Below, piece after piece: positions 44,240 to 53,896 of a stretch of DNA of 64,000 bases. Every line of letters starts with the position of its first letter. Positions within the stretch are counted from its first letter, which is position 1. This DNA comes from Flavonifractor sp. An100. GTDB taxonomy: Bacteria; Bacillota; Clostridia; Oscillospirales; Oscillospiraceae. The notes beneath the pieces are model-generated. The model was not told the origin of the DNA. It saw nothing but the letters and a program-made list of their open reading frames with translations, and ran no database searches. The stretch spans positions 1 to 64,000 of the forward strand of contig NZ_NFMA01000005.1 in the NCBI RefSeq assembly GCF_002161175.1. The letters are read 5' to 3'. Both the position numbers and the translations under genes were made by a program.

Positions 44240-44659
44240 TCACCTTCTGCGTTTTTTCCGCGTACCGCCTAAAATCCCGGCAATTCCCCCACCGCAGAGG
44301 CAGGCGCATAGAATGCCCACTCCTCCCTGTTCGATGGAAGCAGTTTCATAAGCCAGGAAGCCAGCGGTCAGCAGGAGCAGAAACAGGACACCCCCTACGG
44401 CCAATCCCACCAAAAGGGGCCGCCGTTTGATCGCCTTTACACTATAAATACCGCCAATTAGGGCCCCCAGTACACAGCAGGCCAGACCAGCGCCCTCCAT
44501 CCAGCGTTCCCGTAGCAATCCGGTCGAAACCAGGACTGCGCACAGGAAAAGGAATAAAATCGTAGTGATACCGGCAAATACGCCACCCTTTATTAGTTCA
44601 CACATGGTATTAATCCAAAGGCTTCCAGGATCCTCTTGCCGTCTGTCCCGTTTCTTCAT
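44240..44659 (-). CDS. TIGR04086 family membrane protein
   Basis: 139 residues from ATG 44659, behind GGGAGGG. A basic N terminus (MKKRDRRQ), four hydrophobic helices and a basic C terminus (GGTRKKRRR) match TIGR04086, a family that occurs between yajC and scfA in Clostridia, as here. Function unknown; position suggests a link to protein or peptide export. Confidence 0.85.
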   Translation of the reverse strand: MKKRDRRQEDPGSLWINTMCELIKGGVFAGITTILFLFLCAVLVSTGLLRERWMEGAGLACCVLGALIGGIYSVKAIKRRPLLVGLAVGGVLFLLLLTAGFLAYETASIEQGGVGILCACLCGGGIAGILGGTRKKRRR

Positions 44660-44732
44660 AGTAATACCCTCCCCACAACGGTTTCTATGGAAACCTATGC
44701 AGGAAGGGTATTAATCATGTCTGCAGTTAAAC

Positions 44733-45005
44733 TTACTTGCTCTGAGCAGCAGGCTTATTATTCTTGGTGGATACCGCCCACTTGGCAAGCTCAATGCGCA
44801 CCCGGTCAGCACCGCTCTCAATCACAATGGTGGTCTCCTTCACTGCACAGATGGTGCCGGTGATCCCGCCGATGCTGGTGACCTCATCACCTACGACCAG
44901 AGAATTGCGCAGATTTTCCGCATCCTTCTTCCGCTTGTTCTCCGGACGAATCATGAAGAAGTAGAGCATGGCGAACATAAGGATGAGTATGACTAAGCCT
45001 TCCAA
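44733..45005 (-). CDS. yajC: Preprotein translocase subunit YajC
   Basis: 90 residues from TTG 45005, with GGAGGGAAA 5-6 nt upstream; a longer frame to 45095 has no ribosome binding site. One membrane helix (VILILMFAMLYFFMIRPE) is followed by a basic patch and the YajC domain (LVVGDEVTSIGGITGTI). It is an accessory membrane subunit of the SecDF-YajC complex. The tgt-yajC neighbourhood is conserved across bacteria. Confidence 0.93.
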   Translation of the reverse strand: MEGLVILILMFAMLYFFMIRPENKRKKDAENLRNSLVVGDEVTSIGGITGTICAVKETTIVIESGADRVRIELAKWAVSTKNNKPAAQSK

Positions 45006-45132
45006 CGTTGTTTCCCTCCAAAAGTCATTTGTCAACTGGACGATACCAGTTAGACGCGTTTCTCCTATTATAGCGGGTTTCCAGAAGGTTGACAATAGTT
45101 TTTGTCAAATTCCTCCTAAGATAAGGACTCTT

Positions 45133-46272
45133 TTATTCCTCCACAGCAGGCCGGTCCAGGCGTCCGGAATATTGGGCGCGGAACGCTTCGAAGGTGCCCT
45201 CGTCCAACGCCTGTCGGATTTTAGCCATGAGTTCATTATAAAAATGAAGGTTATGCAAGACAGCCAGGCGCATGGCCAACATTTCTCCCGCCGTAAACAG
45301 GTGCCTCAAATAGGCGCGGGAAAACGAAGAACAGGCCGGACAGTGGCAAGTCTCATCAATGGGTCTTGCATCCAATTTATACTTCTCATTTTTCAGGTTA
45401 ATGGTTCCCTTCCAGGTATAGAGCTTGCCGTGGCGGGCATTTCGGGCCGGCATGACGCAGTCAAAGAAGTCCACCCCTCTGGCAACTGCCTCAATAATGT
45501 TGGATGGAGTACCCACCCCCATCAAATAGCGGGGCTTGTCCTTGGGCATGTGGGGTTCCACCGCGTCAATGATATCATACATGACCTGGGTGGGCTCTCC
45601 CACTGCCAGACCGCCGATGGCAAAGCCATCACAGGGAAGTTGAGCAATCTGATCCATGTGCCAGGCACGAATATCCGCGTAGGTGCCGCCTTGGTTAATG
45701 CCAAAAAGCATCTGGTTTGGATTGACGCAGTCAGGCTGCTGGTTGAGGCGTTGGTGCTCTGCGATGCAGCGCTCCAGCCAGCGGATGGTGCGCTCACAGG
45801 ACTGCTGCACATATTCCCGCGGGGACGGATTCTCAATGCATTCATCAAAAGCCATGGCAATATCACTGCCCAAATTGGACTGGATTTTCATGGATTCCTC
45901 CGGCCCCATAAAAATACGACGGCCATCAATGTGGGAGGCAAAGGTAACCCCTTCCTCTTTGATTTTCCGAAGGCCGGACAGAGAGAAAACCTGAAATCCA
46001 CCACTGTCAGTCAGCATAGGACCATTCCAGTCCATAAAGCGATGCAGACCGCCCATCTGGCGAACCACCTCATCACCGGGGCGCAGGTGAAGGTGGTAGG
46101 TATTGGACAACTCGATCTGGCAGCCAATCTCCTTTAAATCGTGGGCAGATACTGCGCCTTTTATTGCTCCTTGTGTCCCAACATTCATAAAAACAGGGGT
46201 TTGGGCCGTGCCATGGGCACAGGTAAACACGCCACGGCGGGCTCTCCCCTCTTGTTTGATTACTTCAAACAC
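45133..46272 (-). CDS. tgt: tRNA-guanine transglycosylase
   Basis: 379 residues. It has the bacterial Tgt pattern: NVGTQGAIKGAVSAHDLKEIG in two adjoining blocks, catalytic Asp regions LTDSGGFQVFSL and VDFFDCVMPARNARHG, and zinc ligands CHCPACSSFSRAYLRHL. It swaps guanine-34 for preQ1 in GUN-anticodon tRNAs. It follows queA by 67 nt, giving a queuosine-modification pair. Confidence 0.96.
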   Translation of the reverse strand: MFEVIKQEGRARRGVFTCAHGTAQTPVFMNVGTQGAIKGAVSAHDLKEIGCQIELSNTYHLHLRPGDEVVRQMGGLHRFMDWNGPMLTDSGGFQVFSLSGLRKIKEEGVTFASHIDGRRIFMGPEESMKIQSNLGSDIAMAFDECIENPSPREYVQQSCERTIRWLERCIAEHQRLNQQPDCVNPNQMLFGINQGGTYADIRAWHMDQIAQLPCDGFAIGGLAVGEPTQVMYDIIDAVEPHMPKDKPRYLMGVGTPSNIIEAVARGVDFFDCVMPARNARHGKLYTWKGTINLKNEKYKLDARPIDETCHCPACSSFSRAYLRHLFTAGEMLAMRLAVLHNLHFYNELMAKIRQALDEGTFEAFRAQYSGRLDRPAVEE

Positions 46273-46339
46273 AGATAAAGCTCCTTATCGTTTGTTTATT
46301 TGAACAACCGTCAAAAAAGTTCCGACTGGTCAGTTCCGT

Positions 46340-47395
46340 TTAAATAGGCGCCTTTTGCTGGGAAAAGTCGGCAATCAGCATAGCATCCCCAAAGCTGAAG
46401 AACCGGTATCGCTCTTGCACAGCTTGGGCATAGGCGGACAGAACATGCTCTCTTCCCGCCAGTGCGGAGACCAGCATGACCAGGGTAGATTGGGGCAGAT
46501 GGAAGTTGGTAATTAAAGCATCCAATACTTTAAAGCGGTAGCCAGGATGAATAAAGATGCTGGTCCAGCCGGAACGGGCCGTTAGAGTGCCGTCTTCTGC
46601 AGCAAAGCTCTCAATGGTGCGGCAGGAGGTGGTTCCGACACAGATGACCCGGCCTCCCTCACGCTTGGTCTGATTGATTTGGTCGGCAGTTTCCTGGGAA
46701 ATCATGCAGAACTCTGAGTGCATCGTGTGGTCCTGGATATCCTCTGCCTTGACAGGCCGAAAGGTTCCCAGCCCCACATGAAGGGTAACACAACAGACTT
46801 TTACTCCCATATCCTGAACCTGCTTTAAAAGTTCCGGAGTAAAGTGAAGCCCGGCAGTTGGCGCTGCGGCAGAGCCTACTACTTTGGAATAGACCGTTTG
46901 ATACCGCTCATTGTCCTCCAGCTCTGCCTTAATGTAGGGGGGCAAAGGCATTTTGCCCAGCTGTTCCAGAATTTCCAAAAAGATACCTTGGTAATGGAAA
47001 CGGACCAGACGTTTGCCGTCTTCGATCTCCTCTTCCACGGTTGCGGTGAGCTGTCCCTCTCCAAAAATGACTTGAGCACCGGGATGGAGCTTGCGACCCG
47101 GACGTACCAAGCACTCCCATAGGTTGTCTCCCCTGTCCACCAACAGTAAAACCTCACAGGCTCCCCCGGTTGGACGATGACCAATTAGCCGGGCGGGCAG
47201 GACTCGGGAATCATTGAGAACCAGGCAATCTCCTGGTCTTAAGAAACGGGGTAGGTCATAAAAGTGCCAATGGCCTGTTTCTCCCGTATATTTGTCCAAT
47301 GTCATAAGCCGCGAAGAATCCCGGCGCTCCAAAGGAGTTTGGGCAATGAGCTCTTCGGGCAGTTCATAGTCAAAGTCTGAGGTCTTCAAATTCAA
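46340..47395 (-). CDS. queA: S-adenosylmethionine:tRNA ribosyltransferase-isomerase
   Basis: 351 residues with the QueA signature: [23 protein letters not shown] (in two pieces around PEELIAQ), [30 protein letters not shown] and [13 protein letters not shown]. It adds the epoxycyclopentane precursor to preQ1-tRNA. It precedes tgt in the same direction and follows the SpoIID-domain gene by 28 nt. Confidence 0.96.
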   Translation of the reverse strand: MNLKTSDFDYELPEELIAQTPLERRDSSRLMTLDKYTGETGHWHFYDLPRFLRPGDCLVLNDSRVLPARLIGHRPTGGACEVLLLVDRGDNLWECLVRPGRKLHPGAQVIFGEGQLTATVEEEIEDGKRLVRFHYQGIFLEILEQLGKMPLPPYIKAELEDNERYQTVYSKVVGSAAAPTAGLHFTPELLKQVQDMGVKVCCVTLHVGLGTFRPVKAEDIQDHTMHSEFCMISQETADQINQTKREGGRVICVGTTSCRTIESFAAEDGTLTARSGWTSIFIHPGYRFKVLDALITNFHLPQSTLVMLVSALAGREHVLSAYAQAVQERYRFFSFGDAMLIADFSQQKAPI

Positions 47396-47423
47396 TTAAC
47401 GCCTTCCTTATTGTAAAATGAAA

Positions 47424-49253
47424 TCAATCATAAGAATCTACTTTGGTTCCGGGGAAATAAAACTCCACGATTTCCTCTCCCGTAAAGCCCTGACGAGCCA
47501 TAGCGTTGGCGCCAAACTGGCTCATGCCGATCTGGTGTCCCCAACCACTGCCTTGGAAGGTGTAGGTGCTGCCGGATACAACCACAGTGCCTCCTCCCTG
47601 ATTGGAACCGCCGCCAGAACCGTTCCCAGAACTGCCGCCACTGGTTTCTTCTGCAGGAGACACGGTTCCGTTGCCGGAGATGGCATAGACCTCATCACCC
47701 AGTTTAGATGTGGTTCCTGTTCCAGAGATCGCATAGAGCCCTTCCAAATCGTCAATGGAATCCGTTTTGTTTACAGTATATCCGTTTCCGGAGGAATTTC
47801 CACCGAAGATGTTTTCCGATGCGCTGGCAGTTCCCTCTTTGATCGTCTGTCCATTGATGGTAAAGCGGATGGAATTTAAACCAAAGACAGAGCGGATGGT
47901 ATTCTTAGTTCGTTGTGTGATGGTATTACTCTGGCCGTTTGCATAATAAATCTTCACCTGGATCACATTTCCCAGCTGAGAATAGGTCAGCTCCAAGTGG
48001 TCTACTGTGGTATTGGTACCTAGACCGTAGTTCTGTAGGCGCTTTGTCAGCTCACTTGATGTATAGCTTACCGTCCAGGAGGAGTATGGATTCAGGTCAT
48101 CCACGTAAGACTCGTAGGGGTCCTCTACTCCGCAGAGATAGGGATATTGTTCCATATCAGTTCCCCAGATATAGTAGGCACTCTCACTGGCTCCTCCGTG
48201 GCAGGAGGAATAGTATGTTTCTGCTAAGGTATTGTTGTACCAGAGCACTTGGCCAGTTGTCTCCTCCACCGCACGGTCACTGGTCTCACTAGGGCCATAG
48301 TTTTCCCGTTTACTGCCCACCCCATAGTAGACCTGACACCAATCAGAGTTACATACATCAAAACCTAGGCTTTTATGATAGTTCAAACGCCTGAGCGCAT
48401 ATGTTCTAGCACAGATGGCCTGGGCTTTCAGGGCTTCCAAGGGCCACTCACGGCCCATTTCATAGCAGACCACGCCCTTTACATAGTCCTCCAGGGGCAA
48501 AACATTGACTACTGTGAGGTTGCCGCCTGTCAGACGCTGGTAGGTAAAGCCGCCGCGATACTTAAAACCGGAAAACCAGGTCCGCACATCGTCTGCTCCA
48601 GTTACATCAGGCAAAACGGCCAAGGCGGAGGAGGCCCCGTCATCATACTGGAAGAGAATTTGGTCGGTGCCGGTGGCCACCACATTGATTCCGTAGGAGC
48701 TAGTACCTACAATGGTCCCTTGCTTCATGGTAGCCAGGGCGCCCTCGGCCCCCTCCTTGCTCTGGTAGGCCCCTACCCGAACCTGGTATTCCCCATCAAT
48801 CCAAGCCACAAAACCGTCGTACAGTTCAGCATCTGCCGCTGCGTCCTCATAAGTGGCATAGGAACCAGGAATCTGAATGTGATAACAACCGACTACAATG
48901 TTGCTGGTAATGGAGTCAGAATAGGTTGTTTTTTCCTGAGCGGAGTCATAGCCGTAGTACATGTTCTGGGTTTTCAACATGGAGATCTGAGTTACTTGTT
49001 TGCTGGTGCGTCCCAATTCCACAAAAGTAAGATCACTGGTGTAATAGCCGAAGCGGTAACCGGCACCATATCCAGTATTATTTTCCAGATTGGCACAGCC
49101 GAGTTCACCCAGGCTATTATGATTGGAAGAGGAGGCCAGACCCACCCGAATCATCTGATCCTCTGTGCTGCCTGTCCGCGCTGCCCAGACAGTTGGTAGG
49201 GATAATGTCGCTGCAAGGAAAACGGCCACAAGCTGCATAAATCTACGTTTCAT
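47424..49253 (-). CDS. SpoIID/LytB-domain secreted protein
   Basis: 609 residues from ATG 49253, placed by GGAG 6 nt upstream and because the signal peptide starts there (MKRRFMQLVAVFLAATLS, cleavage after VWA). A SPOR-like region near 140-190 (YQVRVGAYQSKEGAEGAL) is followed by the SpoIID domain from about 215 (VVNVLPLEDYVKGVVCYEM, QAICARTYALR) and a C-terminal Ser/Gly linker (GGSSGNGSGGG) that interrupts the end of the domain. SpoIID is a lytic transglycosylase on denuded glycan; this larger paralogue is of the LytB/CwlB-modifier type. It heads the queA-tgt series. Confidence 0.87.
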   Translation of the reverse strand: MKRRFMQLVAVFLAATLSLPTVWAARTGSTEDQMIRVGLASSSNHNSLGELGCANLENNTGYGAGYRFGYYTSDLTFVELGRTSKQVTQISMLKTQNMYYGYDSAQEKTTYSDSITSNIVVGCYHIQIPGSYATYEDAAADAELYDGFVAWIDGEYQVRVGAYQSKEGAEGALATMKQGTIVGTSSYGINVVATGTDQILFQYDDGASSALAVLPDVTGADDVRTWFSGFKYRGGFTYQRLTGGNLTVVNVLPLEDYVKGVVCYEMGREWPLEALKAQAICARTYALRRLNYHKSLGFDVCNSDWCQVYYGVGSKRENYGPSETSDRAVEETTGQVLWYNNTLAETYYSSCHGGASESAYYIWGTDMEQYPYLCGVEDPYESYVDDLNPYSSWTVSYTSSELTKRLQNYGLGTNTTVDHLELTYSQLGNVIQVKIYYANGQSNTITQRTKNTIRSVFGLNSIRFTINGQTIKEGTASASENIFGGNSSGNGYTVNKTDSIDDLEGLYAISGTGTTSKLGDEVYAISGNGTVSPAEETSGGSSGNGSGGGSNQGGGTVVVSGSTYTFQGSGWGHQIGMSQFGANAMARQGFTGEEIVEFYFPGTKVDSYD

Positions 49254-49476
49254 GATCGGCTCCATTTCTATGATTCTTCTGATACCTTCTATTGACACCC
49301 AATGGGAAACATGGTAGGATAATGACAAATTATGCAAGTCAGAGACTGCAACTTGCATCTGCATGCTTGGTCAGGAACAGAGCTCAGCGGCTGCCACCGA
49401 AAAGATCAGGAGGAAGCCACATTCTGTTTCGAAATATTTTGTTGGCGGTTGGAGGGATAAAAAACCTACAGTCGAC

Positions 49477-49505
49477 ATTATAGTACAAAATCAGCCGCTT
49501 GAAAA
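49477..49505 (-). promoter_or_regulatory. Possible promoter of the SpoIID-domain gene, with long leader
   Basis: Minus-strand TTTTCA (49505-49500), a 17-bp spacer and TATAAT (49482-49477). Start near 49470 would give a leader of about 217 nt (49254-49470). The leader contains an 8-bp inverted repeat, 49332-49339 with 49351-49358, but I recognise no riboswitch. No gene is supported between 49254 and 49611. Confidence 0.35.
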
Positions 49506-49522
49506 GCCGCTGATTTATTTTT
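49489..49522 (+). terminator. Plus-strand hairpin with T-run upstream of asd
   Basis: Stem 49489-49500/49504-49515 with one C-C mismatch, followed by TATTTTTTC. I find no plus-strand gene just upstream; it may insulate asd from antisense read-through or terminate an unrecognised short RNA. Confidence 0.5.
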
Positions 49523-49611
49523 TCTCTTTGTCTTATCAAGGCAGGGTTGATTCATTCTCTGCTTCGATGGGTCATAGAATAGATTAGACAGGTATTTGGA
49601 GGTCGTTTACG

Positions 49612-50697
49612 ATGGAAAAGTTCAAGGTGGGAATTATTGGCGGGACCGGTATGGTAGGTCAGCGCTTCGTCACTTTGATGGAAAATCACCCCTGGTTCCA
49701 GCTTACCGTTATCGCTGCGAGTGCTCGCTCCGCTGGCCAGACATATGAGCAGGCGGTATCCCGTCGCTGGGCTATGACCAAGCCCATTCCGGAAGAGGCT
49801 AAGTCCATCGTGGTGATGGACGCCCAGGCCGATGTGGAGAAGATCGCCGGGATGGTTGACTTTGTCTTCTGCGCAGTGGATATGAAGAAGGAAGAAATTC
49901 GGGCTTTGGAGGAGCAGTACGCCAAGGCGGAGTGCCCCGTCGTGTCCAACAATTCCGCCCATCGCTGGACCGAGGATGTTCCAATGGTCGTGCCTGAAAT
50001 GAACCCGGAGCACCTAGAGGTGATTCCCTCCCAGCGCAAGCGTCTGGGCACCAAGCGGGGCTTTATCGCAGTGAAATCCAACTGCTCCATCCAGGGCTAT
50101 GCCCCCGCTTTACACCCCCTGATGAAATATGGAGTGGAGAAGGTCCTTGTTTGTACCTATCAGGCAATTTCCGGAGCTGGTAAAACCTTTGAGCGCTGGC
50201 CGGAGATGGTAGACAACCTGATCCCCTATATTGGTGGGGAGGAAGAAAAGAGCGAGCAGGAGCCTTTGAAGATCTGGGGCCGGGTAGAGAACGGAGTGAT
50301 CGTCAAAGCGGAGGGGCCTTCCATTACCGCCCAGTGTCTGCGTGTGCCGGTATCGGATGGTCACACTGCCGCCACCTTTGTTTCCTTCCGCAATAAGCCC
50401 TCTATGGAGGAGATCAAGGAGTGTTGGGCTCAGTTCCAGGGCCGTCCTCAGCAGCTGAAACTCCCCTCCGCGCCCAAGCAGTTCTTGCATTATTTTGAGG
50501 AGCCGGACCGTCCGCAGGCCAAGCTGGACCGTGATTTGGAGGGTGGTATGGCCATCTCTTTGGGCCGCCTGCGTCCTGATACCCAGTATGATTACAAGTT
50601 TATCGGTCTGGCCCACAATACCCTGCGTGGCGCAGCGGGAGGTGCGGTGTTGCTGGCTGAATTGCTGTGTGCTGAGGGCTATATCGACCACAAATAA
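49612..50697 (+). CDS. asd: Aspartate-semialdehyde dehydrogenase
   Basis: 361 residues. An N-terminal Rossmann motif, GIIGGTGMVGQRF, precedes the catalytic-cysteine segment VKSNCSIQGYAPAL and the substrate-binding QAISGAGKTFERWPEM. The length and the SNCSIQ motif fit the archaeal/fungal-like Asd branch found in several Firmicutes. It makes aspartate semialdehyde for lysine/DAP, threonine and methionine. First gene of asd-dapA-dapB. Confidence 0.94.
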   Translation: MEKFKVGIIGGTGMVGQRFVTLMENHPWFQLTVIAASARSAGQTYEQAVSRRWAMTKPIPEEAKSIVVMDAQADVEKIAGMVDFVFCAVDMKKEEIRALEEQYAKAECPVVSNNSAHRWTEDVPMVVPEMNPEHLEVIPSQRKRLGTKRGFIAVKSNCSIQGYAPALHPLMKYGVEKVLVCTYQAISGAGKTFERWPEMVDNLIPYIGGEEEKSEQEPLKIWGRVENGVIVKAEGPSITAQCLRVPVSDGHTAATFVSFRNKPSMEEIKECWAQFQGRPQQLKLPSAPKQFLHYFEEPDRPQAKLDRDLEGGMAISLGRLRPDTQYDYKFIGLAHNTLRGAAGGAVLLAELLCAEGYIDHK

Positions 50698-50730
50698 TCC
50701 TGTCGAGTCTCCCTTAGAAAGGATGTCTCG

Positions 50731-51627
50731 ATGATTATGCGAACCCCTGTGTTCACTGGAGTCTGCACGGCTCTGGCCACCCCCTTTGACTCCCATGGAT
50801 CCATCAATTTTGAGGCATTTGGACGGTTAATTGACGCCCAAATTGCTGCCGGTGTCGATGCGGTATGTGTCTGCGGCACTACTGGCGAATCGGCGACCAT
50901 GTCAATCCGAGAGCATATTGCCGCGGTAGAGTTTTGTGTCAAACGTGTGGATCATCGGGTAAAAGTGATTGCCGGAGCCGGCAGCAACGATACCTCAGCG
51001 GCTGCCTATCTCTCTCAGCACGCCCAGGACTCCGGTGCGGACGCACTACTCCATGTTACACCTTACTACAATAAGGCCAGTCAGGCCGGACTCCTCCGTC
51101 ACTTTGAATACATTGCAGAACGAACGGAGCTTCCCATTATTCTATATAATGTCCCTGGCAGAACTGGAGTTTCTTTTGCTGCGGAAACCTATCAGGCTCT
51201 TGCAAAGATTCCCACCATTAACGGCGTGAAAGAGGCAAGTGGCAATTTCTCTCTGGTGGCCCATACCCGGTTCCTCTGCCCCGATGATTTTTCTATATGG
51301 TCCGGAAACGACGATCAGGTCGTTCCCATGATGGCATTGGGAGCAAAGGGCGTAATTTCAGTGGTATCTAATATTGCCCCAGAGGTTATGGTGAAAATGA
51401 GTCGTCTTTGTTTGGACGGCCGCTACGACGCAGCCTCTAAACTCCAGATTGAGTATATGGAGCTAATGGATGCGCTGTTTAGTGAAGTAAATCCGATTCC
51501 AGTGAAAGCGGCAATGAATCTTTTGGGAATGGAAGCCGGCCCGTTGCGGTTACCTCTGTGTGAATTATCGGAAGGAAATACTGCTGTGCTGCGCCGCGCA
51601 ATGGTGCGCGTGGGATTATTGGAATAA
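50731..51627 (+). CDS. dapA: 4-hydroxy-tetrahydrodipicolinate synthase
   Basis: 298 residues; a second in-frame ATG at 50737 is also possible. DapA signatures are CGTTGESATMS, the VTPYYNKASQAGLLRHF block with catalytic Tyr, YNVPGRTGVS, and the Schiff-base lysine in NGVKEASGNF. It condenses pyruvate with aspartate semialdehyde. The product pathway also feeds dipicolinate synthesis in a spore former. Confidence 0.95.
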   Translation: MIMRTPVFTGVCTALATPFDSHGSINFEAFGRLIDAQIAAGVDAVCVCGTTGESATMSIREHIAAVEFCVKRVDHRVKVIAGAGSNDTSAAAYLSQHAQDSGADALLHVTPYYNKASQAGLLRHFEYIAERTELPIILYNVPGRTGVSFAAETYQALAKIPTINGVKEASGNFSLVAHTRFLCPDDFSIWSGNDDQVVPMMALGAKGVISVVSNIAPEVMVKMSRLCLDGRYDAASKLQIEYMELMDALFSEVNPIPVKAAMNLLGMEAGPLRLPLCELSEGNTAVLRRAMVRVGLLE

Positions 51628-51642
51628 AAAGGAGAGATCACC

Positions 51643-52407
51643 ATGCCAAAGATAATCATTTCTGGTTGTAATGGGCACATGGGACGTGTTGTTGCCGCTC
51701 TGTGTGAAGCAGATCCCCAGGTAGAAGTTGTCGCTGGTTTTGATGTTATAGGGACCACTGACCGGGCGTTCCCTGTCTACTCCTCCCCTGCCCAGTTTTC
51801 CGGCCAGGCGGATGCGGTCATTGATTTTTCCTCTCCTGCCGCTCTGGATGGGCTGCTGTCCTTTGGAACGGCCACAAAGACCCCGTTGGTTTTGGCTACT
51901 ACAGGATATTCCCCTGATCAGCTCAAACAGATTGAAGTAGCGGCTCAAACAGTGCCTATTTTCCGTTCTGGCAATATGTCTTTGGGTATCAATGTCCTGT
52001 TGGAATTGGTGAAGAAGGCGGCCGCTGTTCTGGGAAATAGCTGTGATATTGAGATCGTAGAGCGTCACCACAGCCGAAAGGTAGATGCTCCCTCTGGCAC
52101 CGCACTGATGATTGCTGACGCTGCGGCCCAGGGCTGTGGCCATGAAACGGAGTTCGTCTTCGAACGTCATAGTGTCCGCCATCCCCGCGAAAAAAAGGAA
52201 ATTGGAATCTCTTCTGTCCGGGGAGGAACGATTGTAGGCGAGCACGAGATCATCTTTGCCGGGCATGATGAGGTTATGGAAATTAAGCACAGCGCAATGT
52301 CGCGGGAGATTTTTGCCCAAGGTGCCGTCGCAGCAGCCAAATTTATGGCAGAGATTCAGATACCCGGACTATATGACATGAGTCATCTGGTAAAGCAAGT
52401 TATGTAA
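51643..52407 (+). CDS. dapB: 4-hydroxy-tetrahydrodipicolinate reductase
   Basis: 254 residues. The NAD(P)-binding motif GCNGHMGRVV is followed by FRSGNMSLGINVLLEL and the catalytic HHSRKVDAPSGTAL. It starts 15 nt after dapA and ends the operon before a long stem terminator. Confidence 0.96.
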   Translation: MPKIIISGCNGHMGRVVAALCEADPQVEVVAGFDVIGTTDRAFPVYSSPAQFSGQADAVIDFSSPAALDGLLSFGTATKTPLVLATTGYSPDQLKQIEVAAQTVPIFRSGNMSLGINVLLELVKKAAAVLGNSCDIEIVERHHSRKVDAPSGTALMIADAAAQGCGHETEFVFERHSVRHPREKKEIGISSVRGGTIVGEHEIIFAGHDEVMEIKHSAMSREIFAQGAVAAAKFMAEIQIPGLYDMSHLVKQVM

Positions 52408-52413
52408 CCTTAC

Positions 52414-52460
52414 AGTCAATGAGGGCGGTGCTCCATCTGAGCACCGCCCTCATTGACTTT
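52414..52460. terminator. Terminator of asd-dapA-dapB and the HTH gene
   Basis: A 20-bp perfect stem (52414-52433 with 52439-52458, CATCT loop) lies between convergent genes; the T tract is short on the plus strand. Confidence 0.8.
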
Positions 52461-52465
52461 GATCT

Positions 52466-52954
52466 CTATTCAGACTCCTCCCTGCTCCCCACCTGTTGAA
52501 AAGAAAACCGGGTCAGCAAGCTTCCCAATGCCAAGAGGATCGTTCCGTGGATAAGAGCTGCGGCCCAGATTGGAATTGCCTCCCATAAGGAAAAACCATA
52601 AGCCACCTGGTTTTCCCCCACCGACACGGCATCACTACCGAGGTATATCCCCCAAAGGGCTCCTACAACATACACCGCAATCCCCAGATTACGGCAACAT
52701 GTGGCCAGCCCCCCAAAAGCTCTGGCTGGGCGTTTTGCCCCCCTGCCATAGATCAGTTCCTCCACAGGAACCTGAAGACAGTCCGCCAGTTGAACCAACA
52801 TTTGGATATCGGGCTGAGAGCGCATGCTTTCATAGTTAGATATAGTTTGCCGAGTCACATGGAGCCGATCAGCCAGCTCCTCCTGAGTAAGGCCTGCTTG
52901 TTTCCGGGCAGCCGCAATGTGACGGCCTATCACACTACTACTCTTTCGTTCCAT
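52466..52954 (-). CDS. XRE-family HTH regulator with two membrane helices
   Basis: 162 residues. An N-terminal Cro/CI-type HTH (TQEELADRLHVTRQTISNYE, residues 24-43) is followed by a linker and two hydrophobic segments (LGIAVYVVGALWGIYLG; AIPIWAAALIHGTILLALG). Membrane-tethered XRE regulators are common in gut Clostridia; the signal and targets are unknown. From 52955 to 53108 only its leader and the next gene's promoter region are present. Confidence 0.85.
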   Translation of the reverse strand: MERKSSSVIGRHIAAARKQAGLTQEELADRLHVTRQTISNYESMRSQPDIQMLVQLADCLQVPVEELIYGRGAKRPARAFGGLATCCRNLGIAVYVVGALWGIYLGSDAVSVGENQVAYGFSLWEAIPIWAAALIHGTILLALGSLLTRFSFQQVGSREESE

Positions 52955-53108
52955 CCTCTCTCACCTCATTGACATTGTATCATTTTGCCACATTTGCCAG
53001 CAAGCAAAGATTCTTTGCCCCATAATGGGATACCTTCCTTTTTGTCCCTGTGCATGCTATAATCAATTAAATATTTTTTCGATATCCACTGAGCAAAGGA
53101 GTTTTATC

Positions 53109-53852
53109 ATGCCTGATCCATTGATTCGTACTCGTCTGCTGATCGGCGATACCCCCCTCGCTCGCCTTACCGCCGCCCGAGTTGCCGTTTTCGGCGTGGG
53201 TGGAGTGGGCGGATTTTGTGTAGAGGCACTGGCGCGGGCAGGAATTGGTACTCTGCACCTGTATGATGATGATACCATTTCGGAAAGCAATCTCAACCGG
53301 CAGATCGTGGCCCTCCACTCTACCATTGGCCTTCGGAAGGCGGAAGTGATGGCGGACCGAGTGCGGGATATCAATCCGCAGTGTCAGGTGAAGGCGATTC
53401 CCATGTTTTATTTACCTCAAAACGCGGACCAAGTGGATTTGACTCAGTATGACTATGTCATCGACTGTATCGACACAGTGGCCGCAAAGCTGGAATTGGT
53501 GTCAAGGTGTCAAGCCTTACAAGTGAAGATTATCAGCGCAATGGGTTCCGGGAACAAGCTGGACCCTACCGCCTTCACCGTGACAGACATCAGCAAAACC
53601 CAAGGGTGTCCGCTGGCCAGAGTGATGCGAAAAGAGCTGCGCAAGCGGGACATCCAGCATTTGAAGGTGGTTTATTCCACCGAGCTCCCCCGCTCCCCCC
53701 TGCATACCATGGAAGCTGAACCGCCTGTGGGATCGGACACAAGACCGGGCAGCACCGCCCGCAGGGACACCCCGGGTTCAATCTCTTTTGTGCCTGGGGC
53801 GGCCGGTCTGGTCGTGGCCAGCGCTGTGATACGGGAGTTAGGACAATTTTGA
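53109..53852 (+). CDS. tcdA: tRNA threonylcarbamoyladenosine dehydratase
   Basis: 247 residues from ATG 53109, behind AAAGGAG. This is a ThiF/E1-like fold: ATP-binding FGVGGVGGFCVEAL near 34-47, the DDDTISESNLNRQ arginine/asparagine segment, DYVIDCIDTVAAK, and the C-terminal GAAGLVVAS typical of TcdA (CsdL). It converts t6A37 to cyclic t6A in ANN-decoding tRNAs. Single-gene unit. Confidence 0.9.
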   Translation: MPDPLIRTRLLIGDTPLARLTAARVAVFGVGGVGGFCVEALARAGIGTLHLYDDDTISESNLNRQIVALHSTIGLRKAEVMADRVRDINPQCQVKAIPMFYLPQNADQVDLTQYDYVIDCIDTVAAKLELVSRCQALQVKIISAMGSGNKLDPTAFTVTDISKTQGCPLARVMRKELRKRDIQHLKVVYSTELPRSPLHTMEAEPPVGSDTRPGSTARRDTPGSISFVPGAAGLVVASAVIRELGQF

Positions 53853-53858
53853 GCAGAT

Positions 53859-53893
53859 AAAAGCCCCTGGCCTAAAGGGCCAGGGGCTTTTGC
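53859..53893. terminator. Bidirectional terminator between tcdA and tyrS
   Basis: AAAAGCCCCTGGCC (53859-53872) pairs with GGCCAGGGGCTTTT (53878-53891); A-rich left and T-rich right flanks serve both convergent genes. Confidence 0.9.
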
Positions 53894-53896
53894 TTG

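Noticed and set aside
44968-46137. 389-codon plus-strand frame
   Set aside because: Antisense to yajC and tgt, which are both unmistakable.
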